Positions 22,324-32,478 of a DNA stretch of 64,000 nt are shown here, piece by piece. Numbering within the stretch: position 1 is the stretch's first letter; every line of letters starts with the position of its first letter. Position numbers and translations under genes: made by a program. Source of the stretch: Ligustrum vulgare (taxonomy: Eukaryota > Streptophyta > Magnoliopsida > Lamiales > Oleaceae); assembly GCA_963555705.1 (NCBI GenBank), contig OY743169.1, positions 1,517,814 through 1,581,813 of the forward strand. The letters run 5' to 3'. Below the pieces are notes generated by a model, which saw only the letters and a list, made by a program, of their open reading frames with translations, did no database searches and was not told where the DNA came from.

Positions 22324-23274
22324 TGATGAGATCCCAGTCGGGGAATCTCGTCGAAAACGCGAAATAACGACAATTAAAACCTAGAAAAGATCTAAATCAG
22401 ATCTGATACGAAAACAACAAGAACACGAATAAATAAACGGAAATTAAAAGATAGATTTGACGGTAAAACCTTGACCCGACAATCACGATGCAATTAATGA
22501 CGATGCGGATTGAAGAACCAAGATTGGTGAACGCCACAAGGGATGTCAATTCCTTGATAAGTTCGTTGGGTGAACACCACAAAGAACAGATCTTTGATAA
22601 GTTCGAAATAAAGGGAATAACTCGACCTTTCAATTTTGGAGAATCCTCTCTCAAATATTATTAATCTCAAAATCAAACTTCTGTCTTTACAATGAATTGA
22701 AAAAGCGTATAAATAAGCAAAATAACCTAGCATCTAATTTACTCAAAATAGAATTCTAATTAGACTAAAATTCTAAAATAGGAAAATAACCAAAAACTAA
22801 AAAGGAAATTAAATAATTGAAAATCCCCGGAAATCTGGCACTCCTCATTTACGGCCGTGAGGAACTCTCTTACGGCCGTAATGGCCTTTCTGATAAAAAT
22901 CTGATTTGTTAGTTACGGCCGTGACACAATGATTACGGCCGTGAATTTCCTCCGGTTTGAATGTTACGGCCGTAAGACTGGACTTTACGGCCGTAAGACC
23001 GTTCTGCCTGAATTCATCATGTTTCTTATATAATTGGTTACGGCCGTGATAACATGGTTTACGGCCGTGAATATATGTATTACGGCCGTGAAGATCCTCT
23101 TTTACGGCCGTAGAGTATTTTCTGCCCAAATTACTTCTTTTTCTTGATTCGGCTCGATCCGTCCCTCTTCTCGGCTCGACCCCAACACAGAACTTGCTTC
23201 GTTTTGCATGTAGATCACTATCATATTGCCGATGGCTCGACTTCGCCCTTCGATGCCTTGTCCGGATCACATCA
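22324..23274 (-). repeat. E2 5' LTR
   Basis: 951 bp with ten intact ACGGCCGT palindromes between 22849 and about 23115. The ORF at 23324-22845 runs open through the array and into the neighbouring viral sequence; it is an LTR frame, not a separate gene. Confidence 0.95.
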
Positions 23275-24995
23275 TTTACAGTTAAAGGCGAATATATTCC
23301 TTCTTTAAATAAAGATTTAGACATTATTTGTATCCTACAAGATAAACATATTAAATCTTTTCACTTTGATTTTTATTAATTTTTGTTACTAATTTCGTGA
23401 CTGTATTTTATGTTAACAGAGTTAATTTATGTGTTCCTTGAGTCGATCTGACATCTATTGCTTTTTCGATTTTATGATATTCATTTATTGCTATCATTTA
23501 TCTTCTTCATATTCTATCTAAAATTTTCCATTTTCCAACTTTCAAAACTAAGGATAATTTTTGTATTTTCTTAAACTTATTATTGTCAAATGTTACTTTC
23601 AATCCATAACCATCTATTCCTTCATATTCTTGTATATCTATATTATTGTTTTCTACTTCTTTTATACTATTCAGATTCTGATCCATTACTTTCTAAATTT
23701 GTTTCACTTATGTAAACTTCTTGGTCATAATATTCTTCAATATCAGATATTTCGCTTAGTTCAATTTATATTTCTAAATATTCTTTTTGTAATATTTTAA
23801 CTTTCTTCTTGGTACAATTAGTGCTTATATGACCTATCTCTCCACAATTCAAACATTTACATTGTCTTTTATTTTTTTATAATGTTTTTTCTTCTATTTC
23901 TTATTTGGATTATACTTTCTTTTATAATATCTTCTCCTTGGTTTTATGTATTTCTTTCCAAAATTTCTAAATTTTTTGAACATTTTTATATTTTATTTTG
24001 ATTTTTCTTCTTTCAGGATTACATCCTTATTGTATGGGTTTTTCCATATCCTCACAACATATTCTAGTCAAGTTTCCTGATTTTTTCAATAATTGTCTTT
24101 GTTGACTTATATGCTAATCTTTCAAATAGAAATTTTATCTTTGATCCTAATGACCTACGACTTTTTGGGTTATCTCTAGCAAAATTTTCAAACTCTATTT
24201 TAAAATATATTCCTTATGAACCTGGTAATTTGTTATAATACATATCTTGGTATATTTCTTGATTGTCATTACTATGAAATTAAACATGATAGTAATTTTT
24301 AAATTCACAAATGTATTCTTTTATTTTATACACATCACATATTGTTAAATTTATTAATTTCATTATAGCATTATCTTTTTCTCTTATTGATTCTTGTTCA
24401 GCATTACTTATCTGATTTTCTCCTAAAAATTCATCTGAAATATATTCTGTTAACCTTTGTATACCTTCTCTATCCGATTTTATTATTTTTGTTTGGACAT
24501 TTCTTTTTATTAATGTTTTTGTATCATTGTTAATTTCTTCTCACCAATTTCTAACATTTCCCTCAAAGGATGCCATTCGGAAGTCTATTATTCTTTCAGT
24601 ACTTTTTCATGTATCATTTTTATTATATAAAAAGAATAATATCATTGAAACTGTCCAAGTTAATAATGCTTTCTTGGTATCTACTTTACAATATAAATTT
24701 AGTTTTGTTCCTCCATAATTAATTGGTTTATCATAATTATAATTTAGTTCAAATATATCTTTATATTTGTTTCCTTTATGTGGTTGTCTATCTCTAATCC
24801 TGTCATAATATTATCTATTTTGTTTACTATATAGAGGTGCATGACTCTCATCCTGATCTGGTAACTCTTGTTAGAAGTTTCTATTGGAATTATATTAGGC
24901 GCTCCTCCAGTATTCATTAAAATTTGGTATTCATTTGAATTATATATGCTTAATTGGTCAAAGTTTTCTATTAGCAAGTCTAATTCTTCATTCAT
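23275..24995 (-). pseudogene. Endogenous pararetrovirus: capsid protein, zinc knuckle and movement-protein N-terminus
   Basis: Decayed polyprotein region with many stops. 24995-24744 is open (84 codons, acidic). About 24540-24070 can be read in pieces (RLTEYISDEFLGE, CDVYKIKEYICEFKN, KSRRSLGSKIKFLFERLA), which fits a caulimovirid capsid. A CCHC knuckle (CLNCGEIGHISTNC) lies at 23814-23861. 23400-23275 (ICLSCRIQIMSKSLF) leads into the movement-protein core that resumes at 18967. A capsid-knuckle-movement order in one region resembles cavemoviruses and solendoviruses more than badnaviruses. Broken by E2. Confidence 0.7.
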
Positions 24996-25383
24996 CTTTA
25001 TCTTTTTTTTCTTCAGTTTTTTCTTCGACTTTTAATTTTCCTAAAGTTTTTTCTATCTAGGGATTTTTGTAACTCTAGCTCTTCTTTTAATATTTTTGGT
25101 AATATGTTTTTTCTAAATTCGTCATCCATACTTCTTACTTCTATTACAATGTTTTCTTGTTCAATGTGTTTCTTTCCTATTCTAGTCATTTTTTTTTCTA
25201 TGAGTTTTTTTTGTCTATTTTCTTAACTCTACTTTTATTATTTTCTTTTAACTCTCTAACCTCGAGTTTTAATATATATATATATATGTCATTCCTTGCT
25301 TATTTAACTCATTTTTAACTTCTTGAACATTACTAATTAATGATTTTATTTTTAGATTTTCAAAACAACCACTCATTGACATT

Positions 25384-25641
25384 TTATACTCTTGGTTTGG
25401 TAGCTTGGGATTTTTGTACCTTAAATAATCTATCATACATATCATCTATTTTTGTTTCTAATTTTTTGATTCTTTCTTCTATTGATATGATTCTTTCATT
25501 ACCATCTTTTCTTATCTTTTCATTTAATTTTTCTATTTTTTCTATAATTATTCCTATTTTATCTTGGTTAATTGATTCTCCTGATTTTCTTTGGAATTCT
25601 TTTAAAATCTCTTCATCTAAGTTTTTAACATTTCCTATCAT
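25384..25641 (-). pseudogene. Endogenous pararetrovirus: coiled-coil segment
   Basis: 86 codons rich in Lys/Glu/Ile with regular hydrophobic spacing (IEKIEKLNEKIRK, IEERIKKLETKIDDM), predicted by eye to be a coiled coil. It lies upstream of the capsid on the same strand, where caulimovirids often carry a coiled-coil virion-associated segment. Its own start and end are uncertain because stops flank it. Confidence 0.5.
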
Positions 25642-25822
25642 GTCTTTTAATTCTTTAAATTGTATTGTTAATTTGTTTTGGACACTTTGTAATTTTTCTT
25701 TAATATTCTTATCTTGTATATTTAACTGTTGTAATTCTTTAATAGTTATTTATCTTGTAAATTTATGTTTTTATTTCATAAAAAGTCACTTATTCAATTT
25801 ACATGTTAAGAAATCCATTAGA

Positions 25823-25948
25823 TTATCCCCATGAGCTTAATGGTTGAAATATAGTTGTATTAGCTCCTTTTATCCGATAAAATCCAACTGGAAGTCTAAT
25901 ATTTTCTATTATTTGTTTTTCAAATTTTATTTCTGGAAATCCTGTCAT
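25823..25948 (-). pseudogene. Endogenous pararetrovirus: short ORF piece
   Basis: 41 codons starting MTGFPEIKFEK and containing LPVGFYRIKGANTTIFQPL, followed by a stop and the AT-rich run leading to the coiled coil. The balanced composition suggests a true former coding region. Function unknown. The stretch 25949-26340 between it and the first ORF is stop-rich with Lys/Ile-rich fragments. Confidence 0.4.
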
Positions 25949-26340
25949 TAAAATCTTCCTTTAATACTTTCAATTCTAAAATAAGTTCTGTTTCATATTT
26001 TATTTCTTTATATATCATTATATTGTATTTACAAAATTCTTCAATTAATTTTAACATTAGTTTCATTTGTTGTGCTCTATATATATTTTATATAATCTTT
26101 TATTTGTCCTGTTTTATCATATATTTCTTTATTAGTTTTTTTCTTTATTTTCAAAAATCATTTGTATTTTATGTAATTGTTTTAAAATTCTATTATAATA
26201 TTCTCTCTTTTTCTCTAATGATTTTAATCTCAGGAATTCTTTTTTTTTTTTTTATATATTTCTTTCTTCTTTGTTCCATTATTAAATTTAATTTTTCACT
26301 GGTTTCTATGTCTAGATATTTAACTCACTGGAGGTCAGCT

Positions 26341-26625
26341 TTATGATATTCCATTTTTATAATCCTTATATAATTTTGTTAATATATCTGTATGTATTAA
26401 ATTTAATATTTCATCTATCATAAAATCTTCTTTTATGATATTGAAATTTATTAGATCATATATATCTCTTCTTATATCTTCATTTAGATCTTTTAAAGCT
26501 CTTATGATTTTTATTTTATAATTATTAGGTGATATTAATGTTTGAGTAATTATAAGTTCCGGTGTATGTATCATGTATTTATTTTTATCTTTTGGCATAT
26601 AATATTTATATTTTAGACTTGCCAT
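26341..26625 (-). pseudogene. Endogenous pararetrovirus: first ORF (unknown function), truncated
   Basis: 94 codons from an ATG that directly abuts the primer site. No domain is recognised; it is Lys/Ile/Asn-rich with helical segments (IRRDIYDLINFNI). Position just after the primer site is that of ORF1 in caulimovirids. It ends in a stop near 26341; virus-like Lys/Glu-rich fragments continue in other frames. Confidence 0.45.
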
Positions 26626-26640
26626 ATGGCTTTGATACCA
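26626..26640 (-). other. Pararetroviral tRNA-Met primer site
   Basis: Minus strand TGGTATCAAAGCCAT, one mismatch to the initiator tRNA-Met site used by Caulimoviridae. No LTR lies beside it, which separates this insertion from the LTR elements. 26641-26861 upstream is AT-rich leader-like sequence without a gene. Confidence 0.7.
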
Positions 26641-26861
26641 ACTGAGGGGGTGCTACTATGAGCGAACAAAAATCAAATAAAAATCTTAAATCAATCAAAA
26701 GTCGTATATTAAAATTGTTTTTGAAATTTTTCTATACTTTAAATTTTGAAATATAAAGCTTTGAGGACTTATATGTTAAATTTTATAAAGGGGTATTTTT
26801 GTAATTTTATGCCTTCTGTATGGTAGGTCTTTTCCTGTAAAAATAAAGAAATCCTCATTCC

Positions 26862-27071
26862 TGTTATAAAATTAGGCAAAATTAGGTAAGATATTTGAAT
26901 GAAAATTACTCTTATGCCCCTGTAAAATTTATATATTACGATTATGCCATTGTCCAATATTACGATTATGCCATTGTCCACCCCTATAAATAGGGGCCTA
27001 TATTCATTATGAAATATTAAGAATAAGAAATTCTCTCTGATTCTCTCTATATTCTCTATTGTTTTACAACA
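26862..27071 (+). repeat. 5' LTR of copia-type element
   Basis: Starts TGTTATAAAATTAGGC and ends TTTTACAACA. It contains a TATA box (TATAAATA) at 26985-26992 inside the palindrome CCCCTATAAATAGGGG. Just upstream, ATTACGATTATGCCATTGTCC is tandemly repeated twice (about 26936-26980). It is followed by CGTTATCAGCACGAG, a primer-site-like word often seen after short copia LTRs; I do not assign the tRNA. Confidence 0.92.
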
Positions 27072-28780
27072 CGTTATCAGCACGAGTCTCTAGCCAATTG
27101 AGTAATAACGGGAGTATGCTCTACAGTTGCATCTAAATGATGAACCTCTGTATCAGAAACCTGATTATTACTAATCAATGTTTCCTTTTCTCTCGAACTA
27201 AAAAGAATGATTCCGGTCAATCCAGATATCCGATCGATGATCAGCCATCGCCATCAGAACGAATTCGTCAAGGAGAAGCCTCGCCTGAAATTTGGAGATA
27301 ATCCGACGGCTGAAACAGAAGATATCGACCGGAGAAGAAAAATTGAAAAAACCGAAACTTTCAAAGCAAATTCACGCCAAACCATAAATCCAAATGACGA
27401 TCGGACAACAGATCCATGACGACGGAGACGGGACGATCCTCCGACACCGGCGCGTGTCGACGGCTCCGGCACCGGCGCGGCGGCGCGTGAAGCCCACGCG
27501 CAGACGTCAAATCGGCGCGTGGAGGCGCGTGTCTCGGAATTCGGCGACGACGTCAAAAGGAAGTTTGTTCATTTCGACGTTCTTGATTTTTCTATGGTCT
27601 TACTTTTCTGTTTGGTGCAGTTTTGGATATTTTCCGGCGGTCGAACGTGGCGGCGTCGTAAAAACTATTTTTAAAGCAATTCCGGCGAGATTTTGAACTT
27701 CGGACCAAAAGTAAGTTTGTTCTAAATTAAATTTCAAACCTATTGACGGTTTCGATTTATCCATATGATCAATATATTAAAATATGGACGATTTTGCCCT
27801 TAATGATACGATAAAATATATTAATCGTGATTTAACGAAATTTATTAATCATTATTAATGATATGATGATAAGTGTTAATAAAATATATATTCTAAATTA
27901 TTTAACACTACTATGTAATCAATACGATAAATTAAAAGATTTAAAAGTAACATAATAGTTGCCATACCGTGATGGATTGAATTTTATGGACTGGATTTAT
28001 ACCTTAACTGGAGATGACTCATTATCGTAACGGATTGGACTATTATGAATACCTTGACTGGATTTGAAGATACGACTCGCTCACTCATGAAAGGTAATTA
28101 TTTCATTATGTATCAGTTTAATTATTTCATGATATTGATACCGCCTATATGGCCAGTTTAAGTATTTCATTATGTCGATTCCGCCTATATGGCCGGTTTA
28201 GCAATTGAATATATAGAATACTTTACATATATTCATATTTTATATTATTTCAGAAACACCTCAATTGTTGGTTAATTCTAACATATTAGAGGATGTTGTC
28301 AACATATATACGTGGTGATATTATTATTCTTTAACCTATATACATGGTGATATTATTGTTATTCGATACTTCATCAAATGATACCAAAAGTTATCATTAC
28401 CAAAAAGTTGGTAAATGTTGATAAAAATATTTCATCCAATGGTACCAGAAGTTACCAATATCTGAATTTGAATGGGTGGATGAAAATTATTCAACAAGAG
28501 AATGTTGATGTATGATAAAATAATATCACATGATAGCACGGATATGGCTAATGTGAAAATAATCTCATCAGTATTAAGAGATGAATATTAGATGATAAGT
28601 GTCTGGAAAAGTTCTTGCACGAGCACTTATGTATTCCAGAAGAAGTACATATTTACTCCAGAAGAAGTAAAAATTATCATCTAAACATGCTGAAATAATA
28701 TTATTATTGCTCCTGAAGAAGCATAAACGAGACATACATGCAAAACGCAAAAGGGGGAAACATTTATGATCCTCAAAATG
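27072..28780 (+). other. 5' interior of copia-type element, no gene found
   Basis: 27395-27560 is a strongly GC-rich patch with several GGCGCGTG words, out of line with the AT-rich surroundings. Overlapping ORFs on both strands there (27207-27696) show no homology I recognise and look like composition effects. 27700-28780 is AT-rich and non-coding, with CCGCCTATATGGCC repeats at 28140-28200 and a run of small hairpins from 28377 to 28726. Confidence 0.5.
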
Positions 28781-28783
28781 AGA

Positions 28784-28990
28784 GATGTGTTTCGGGAGTA
28801 GCCGTATCCTACCACCTCTGACCTTTTGAGGAAATAAAGAAAAATGTGTGTTTCAAGAGTAATAATACTCCATACTCTACCACCTTAAATCTTTGAGGTA
28901 CACAAGATTAAAACATTAACAAAATCCTAGAAATTTATGGTGTGTCTCGAGAGTGAGAATACTCCGTACTCTACCACCACCTATTATAGG
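28784..28990 (+). repeat. Three imperfect tandem repeats at the end of the LOG copy
   Basis: Units of about 65-70 bp, each with GTGTTTC/GTGTCTC-AGAGTA...ACTCTACCACC. Units lie at about 28788-28850, 28850-28915 and 28940-28990. They abut the frameshift-restored stop of the LOG copy at 28993, so they may mark the edge of the captured segment. Confidence 0.5.
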
Positions 28991-28992
28991 GT

Positions 28993-29645
28993 TCACAAAG
29001 ATAAATTTACATTAACCGGACTCCATTTTCGCTTGATTCCCCTTCCTTGCGACCAATCTATCTTTACTCCTGCTGGATCTTGTATTGGAATATATGATTG
29101 TAACTTATCCAGCAGTTCCTCGATAGTAGGAGCAGAAATAAGGATTCTCCTAGAAAATGGAGGATGAATCCCTGTTCCACAGCATAATCAAGAAATGTTA
29201 GCAAACCATCAAAGAAATTGTTTACATTTAAAAACCCAATAGGCTTAGTATGGAGATCTAGTTGAGCCCATGAGGTAATATTAAAGATTTCTTCTAAAGT
29301 ACCAAAACCTCCAGACAGAGCTATGAAGGCATCAGAACCATATAACATGCAAGTTATGCGTTCATGAATAGATAAGGTTTGTACTTCATGACCTCGTGTT
29401 TTGCCTGCAATATCAGCTAAAGGAGTAGGTATAACACCTATCACTCTTGCTTTCTCTGCTAGAGCGGATTGTGAAACACAACCCATCAATCCACTGCTAC
29501 CTCCTCCATACACGAGAGTGATACCTTTCTCTCCCAATTTCTTTCCTAAATCCACGGCTGCTTCTAGATACCCAAAACCTTTTCCGACTTTTGATCCACA
29601 AAATACGCAGATAGTTTTAATCTGTCGAAGTTTTGATCCTTCCAT
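28993..29645 (-). pseudogene. LOG: LOG-type cytokinin riboside 5'-monophosphate phosphoribohydrolase, intronless copy with one frameshift
   Basis: Homologue of LONELY GUY, which releases active cytokinin bases from their nucleotide forms in the cytosol. From the ATG at 29645 the frame is open for about 160 codons, with ICVFCGSKVGKG, TLVYGGGSSGLMG, DAFIALSGGFGTLEE and SWAQLDLHTKPIGFLNV. The family motif PGGxGTxxE is SGGFGTLEE here (Pro to Ser), and HERKAEM is altered to HERITCM, though the Arg and Glu of the catalytic pair remain. Near 29164 one base is missing; in the next frame the normal C-terminus follows (RRILISAP, TIEELLDKLQSY) to a stop at 28993, giving the usual length of about 215 residues. 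Plant LOG genes have several introns and this has none, which suggests capture through RNA. It lies antisense inside an LTR element. Confidence 0.85.
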
Positions 29646-29913
29646 CTTTGAAAGTAAAGAAGAAAAAACTTACGAGAAAATTGTATTTTGGGATGCATAA
29701 ACTGTGAAAATCATTGGCTTTTAAACTTGAAAAACTTCACTATTTACTACTCGTATTTCGAAAAAGTAAAGATTTACTTTTGACAAAATCACCCGACTCA
29801 CCTTTCGGTGATTTAATATATTTAACCAACCTTTATCAAAACTCGTGAAAGGAAACAGAAAAATATTTTATATGTGCATATATATATATATATATTAAAT
29901 GATTTACCTTGTA
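29646..29913 (-). other. Spacer between the two antisense ORFs
   Basis: 268 bp, AT-rich, with an (AT)n run at about 29878-29895. It could hold a promoter for the LOG copy, but I see no clear TATA or transcription start signal. Confidence 0.3.
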
Positions 29914-30459
29914 TTAATGCTGCATATCCAAAACATCATTGTTTATAACAGCCTGGTAAACAAGATCTTTTGCTATTATATTTTTGAGACTATAAAGCTC
30001 TTTATCGCTGATGAATTTAGCCCATAAAGATAGTAGCTCACGCTGTACATACCCACTAAGGTGCGTCTCAAGAGTCAATCGGATATCATCCAATGACTCC
30101 TTACTCAGCCCACCCTTGATAAAGTCTATCTTATCATCTCGATTTATAGATGAATACCCTATTGACTTACAATGGGTATCACATGTCCATCGAGCACATT
30201 TGTAGCAACTATTTAATCTTTTTGCTCTTCGCTTCTTTGCAAAAGTACTCTTACCTAAGTCAGGCTTGTGCTTAGGAAATGAATCTGGTAATTCACCAGC
30301 TAATCGAACTTTCGTTTCGATCAACCAGCGAACATCTTCTGGGATGCCATGATCCATCAGCAACCTCAATCTTTCGAGCCTAATTCGATAAATTTTTCTC
30401 AAATCATTTACTGGAAGATTGGAATAATATTTGCGAATATTTGAAAGTATGATATCCAT
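29914..30459 (-). CDS. Basic Cys-cluster protein of unknown family, antisense in LTR element
   Basis: 181 codons from the ATG at 30459 (MDIILSNIRKYYS); a longer frame reaches 30486 only with a TTG start. The N-terminal half is helical and charged. Near residues 80-105 is a basic patch AKKRRAKRLNS followed by C-x2-C-x4-C-x3-C (CYKCARWTCDTHC). The C-terminal half is acidic and helical with no membrane segment. A basic run before a Cys cluster recalls the nucleic-acid-binding proteins of carlavirus-like plant RNA viruses, but the resemblance is short and not tested. A host zinc-binding protein is equally possible. The frame is intact. It is co-oriented with the LOG copy 268 bp downstream. Confidence 0.5.
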   Translation of the reverse strand: MDIILSNIRKYYSNLPVNDLRKIYRIRLERLRLLMDHGIPEDVRWLIETKVRLAGELPDSFPKHKPDLGKSTFAKKRRAKRLNSCYKCARWTCDTHCKSIGYSSINRDDKIDFIKGGLSKESLDDIRLTLETHLSGYVQRELLSLWAKFISDKELYSLKNIIAKDLVYQAVINNDVLDMQH

Positions 30460-30486
30460 TTTTGATGCATCTAGCCTTCTTTCCAA

Positions 30487-32478
30487 ATCATCTATTTAAA
30501 TGCATTATTCAACGCGTGAAAGAGCGATGGCTCCGCGTGTCAGTGATATCGATTCCATCAAGAAATAATGGAATAAATTATTGAAAAGGTGAGATAATGT
30601 GTCATTACCTTTTTCGATATAAGGGAAGATATGGCGACAAGATTGAGATCATGAGATATTTCCTTGGATATTGTACCTGATTTTTTCGGTATAAAAGTAA
30701 TAAAGGTATGCTAATTTGAACTGTACAGAAATACGTACTGATGAAATGAATACTGTATTGAACCAGAAGTTCATACATATGTACAAGTGAAATATCTTGT
30801 TGAACCAGAAGTTCTATAATGATTGGTTAGATTCCAATTCAATAATGAAATTTATTGAGAATGAATAATGGCATTCATTAAAGAACCAGAAGATTGTTAT
30901 CATTGCTGCTTGTTCTCAAAAGCAAATTAATTATCTCACTAAATGAATGACTGATTATTTGCTCAAGTAATGATATTACGAGCAAAGTGATAAATGCTAG
31001 CATGAATATATCTTAAAGTCATTAATGATTTTACGAATTAGTTGAGATAATAGAATATTATATTGCTAATGGTTTAGCAGATTAAAAGCCTCAAGTTATT
31101 TGCTATGAGAACAATTTGATTATGCAGCAATATTCTACATATAAACATGTCAATACGATGAAATAATGATTTGCTTGTGAAACTTTATGATTTTTAAGAA
31201 GTGCGATATCTATATACACTCCAACAATACGCACTTGATATATGATTGTATGACATGTGTTGCGGCATTTTAGCCGATTGATATAATATAAGATTTGTGA
31301 ACATTATGGGGAAAACACGCTTAAAGCGTAATTATGCCTGAAGCATAATGAGAATCGATTCCAAAAATAAATATCTCTTGAATGATTGAGATGATCCATT
31401 TGAGGCTAAATATTCATGGTGAGTAAAAGGGACATAATTAAATGATGAGATATTCAGGTACCTGATGATAGAACATATACAGAGATCTCTCTATGTTATA
31501 TTGAGTTGAAATGGAATCGATAAATAAGTCGACTACATACAACCCTCTTATGAAAATGAGGTTGATGAAATTATAATACTTTGGCCAAGTATATAACCCC
31601 AATGTAGGGATTATTATTCAAGGACCAGAAGTCCAAATGCTTAAATGTGTAAAGCCAGTAATTATATGTACAAATGAAAAATATTTCACAGTCGTAGATG
31701 ACGACTCGTTGCGCGCAAGATTTTTCATTGAACTGGCATGACATATGGTGGATGTGACTATAATCTAAATCACTAGCTTGAGCTCTTTGATATACCAATG
31801 AGTGAGATCAAAAAGTGTGATTCTCATCTCGGTATTTTGAGGGTATTCTTTGATGTACCAGTTGATTGCGGTACGTTGGGATTTCAAGTAAAATGATTGT
31901 AGATTATATGTCAAAATTGATATCTATTTCAATGATTGATTATGCTCCTACAAATTAGAAATTGCAGTTTATAAAGTGCAAGAACATACATGTATAAATC
32001 ATTGAAAGATTCAATATGCCTAGATTAGTATCACTATAGGATGATACAAATGACCCCATAATATAATATGTTGAAATTGAAATTGGAGTGTACTATTATT
32101 ATTGAATATTTGGGCATGCAATTGATTTTCAATATGCAAAATTATATTATCCACCGGAAATTGATTATTCACTAGAAGTGAATATGAAAATGAATGTGTT
32201 TAATTATTCACAGAAGTGAATTCTAAATTTTGATAGAAGTGAATCAATTCTAGATTTTATTATTCACCAAAAGTGAATTCTAAATTTGATTATTCACCAG
32301 AAGTGAAAGATGCAATCGATAAATTAGTACAACATTGCTTAATATAGCATGTTATGACATCATAAATGAGCTATGAATGATTTATATAAAGCTCATCATG
32401 AATGATATGTTTTGATGAAAAGATATGAGATTGCATCAATATACTTGTGATATTCCATGAAAAGGAATAAATACGCGT
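30487..32478 (+). other. 3' interior of copia-type element with small hairpins
   Basis: About 2 kb without a recognisable ORF on either strand. It holds short inverted repeats around a CAGAA-type loop at 30759-30773, 30802-30814, 31622-31634, 32166-32184, 32206-32221, 32262-32278 and 32293-32307. Otherwise AT-rich and stop-dense. Confidence 0.5.

Larger units (their letters stand above)
18998..23274 (-). mobile_element. Element E2: non-autonomous Ty3-type LTR retrotransposon (Gag-protease only)
   Basis: 4277 bp, minus strand, flanked by TTTAC at 18993-18997 and 23275-23279. The LTRs (952 and 951 bp) are nearly identical, so insertion is recent. Primer site and polypurine tract are intact. 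The interior codes a full Gag with capsid domain, zinc knuckle and protease, but no polymerase or integrase. It has the same LTR ends and wording as E1, which is the shorter derivative. It landed in the movement-protein part of the endogenous virus. Confidence 0.95.

Noticed and set aside
24744..24995. Independent host gene on the minus strand
   Set aside because: AT-rich codon use, position and the following capsid-like and zinc-knuckle pieces fit the viral polyprotein better.
27207..27696. Overlapping ORFs in the GC-rich patch of the copia-type element
   Set aside because: Lack of stops is explained by high GC; no motif in any frame.
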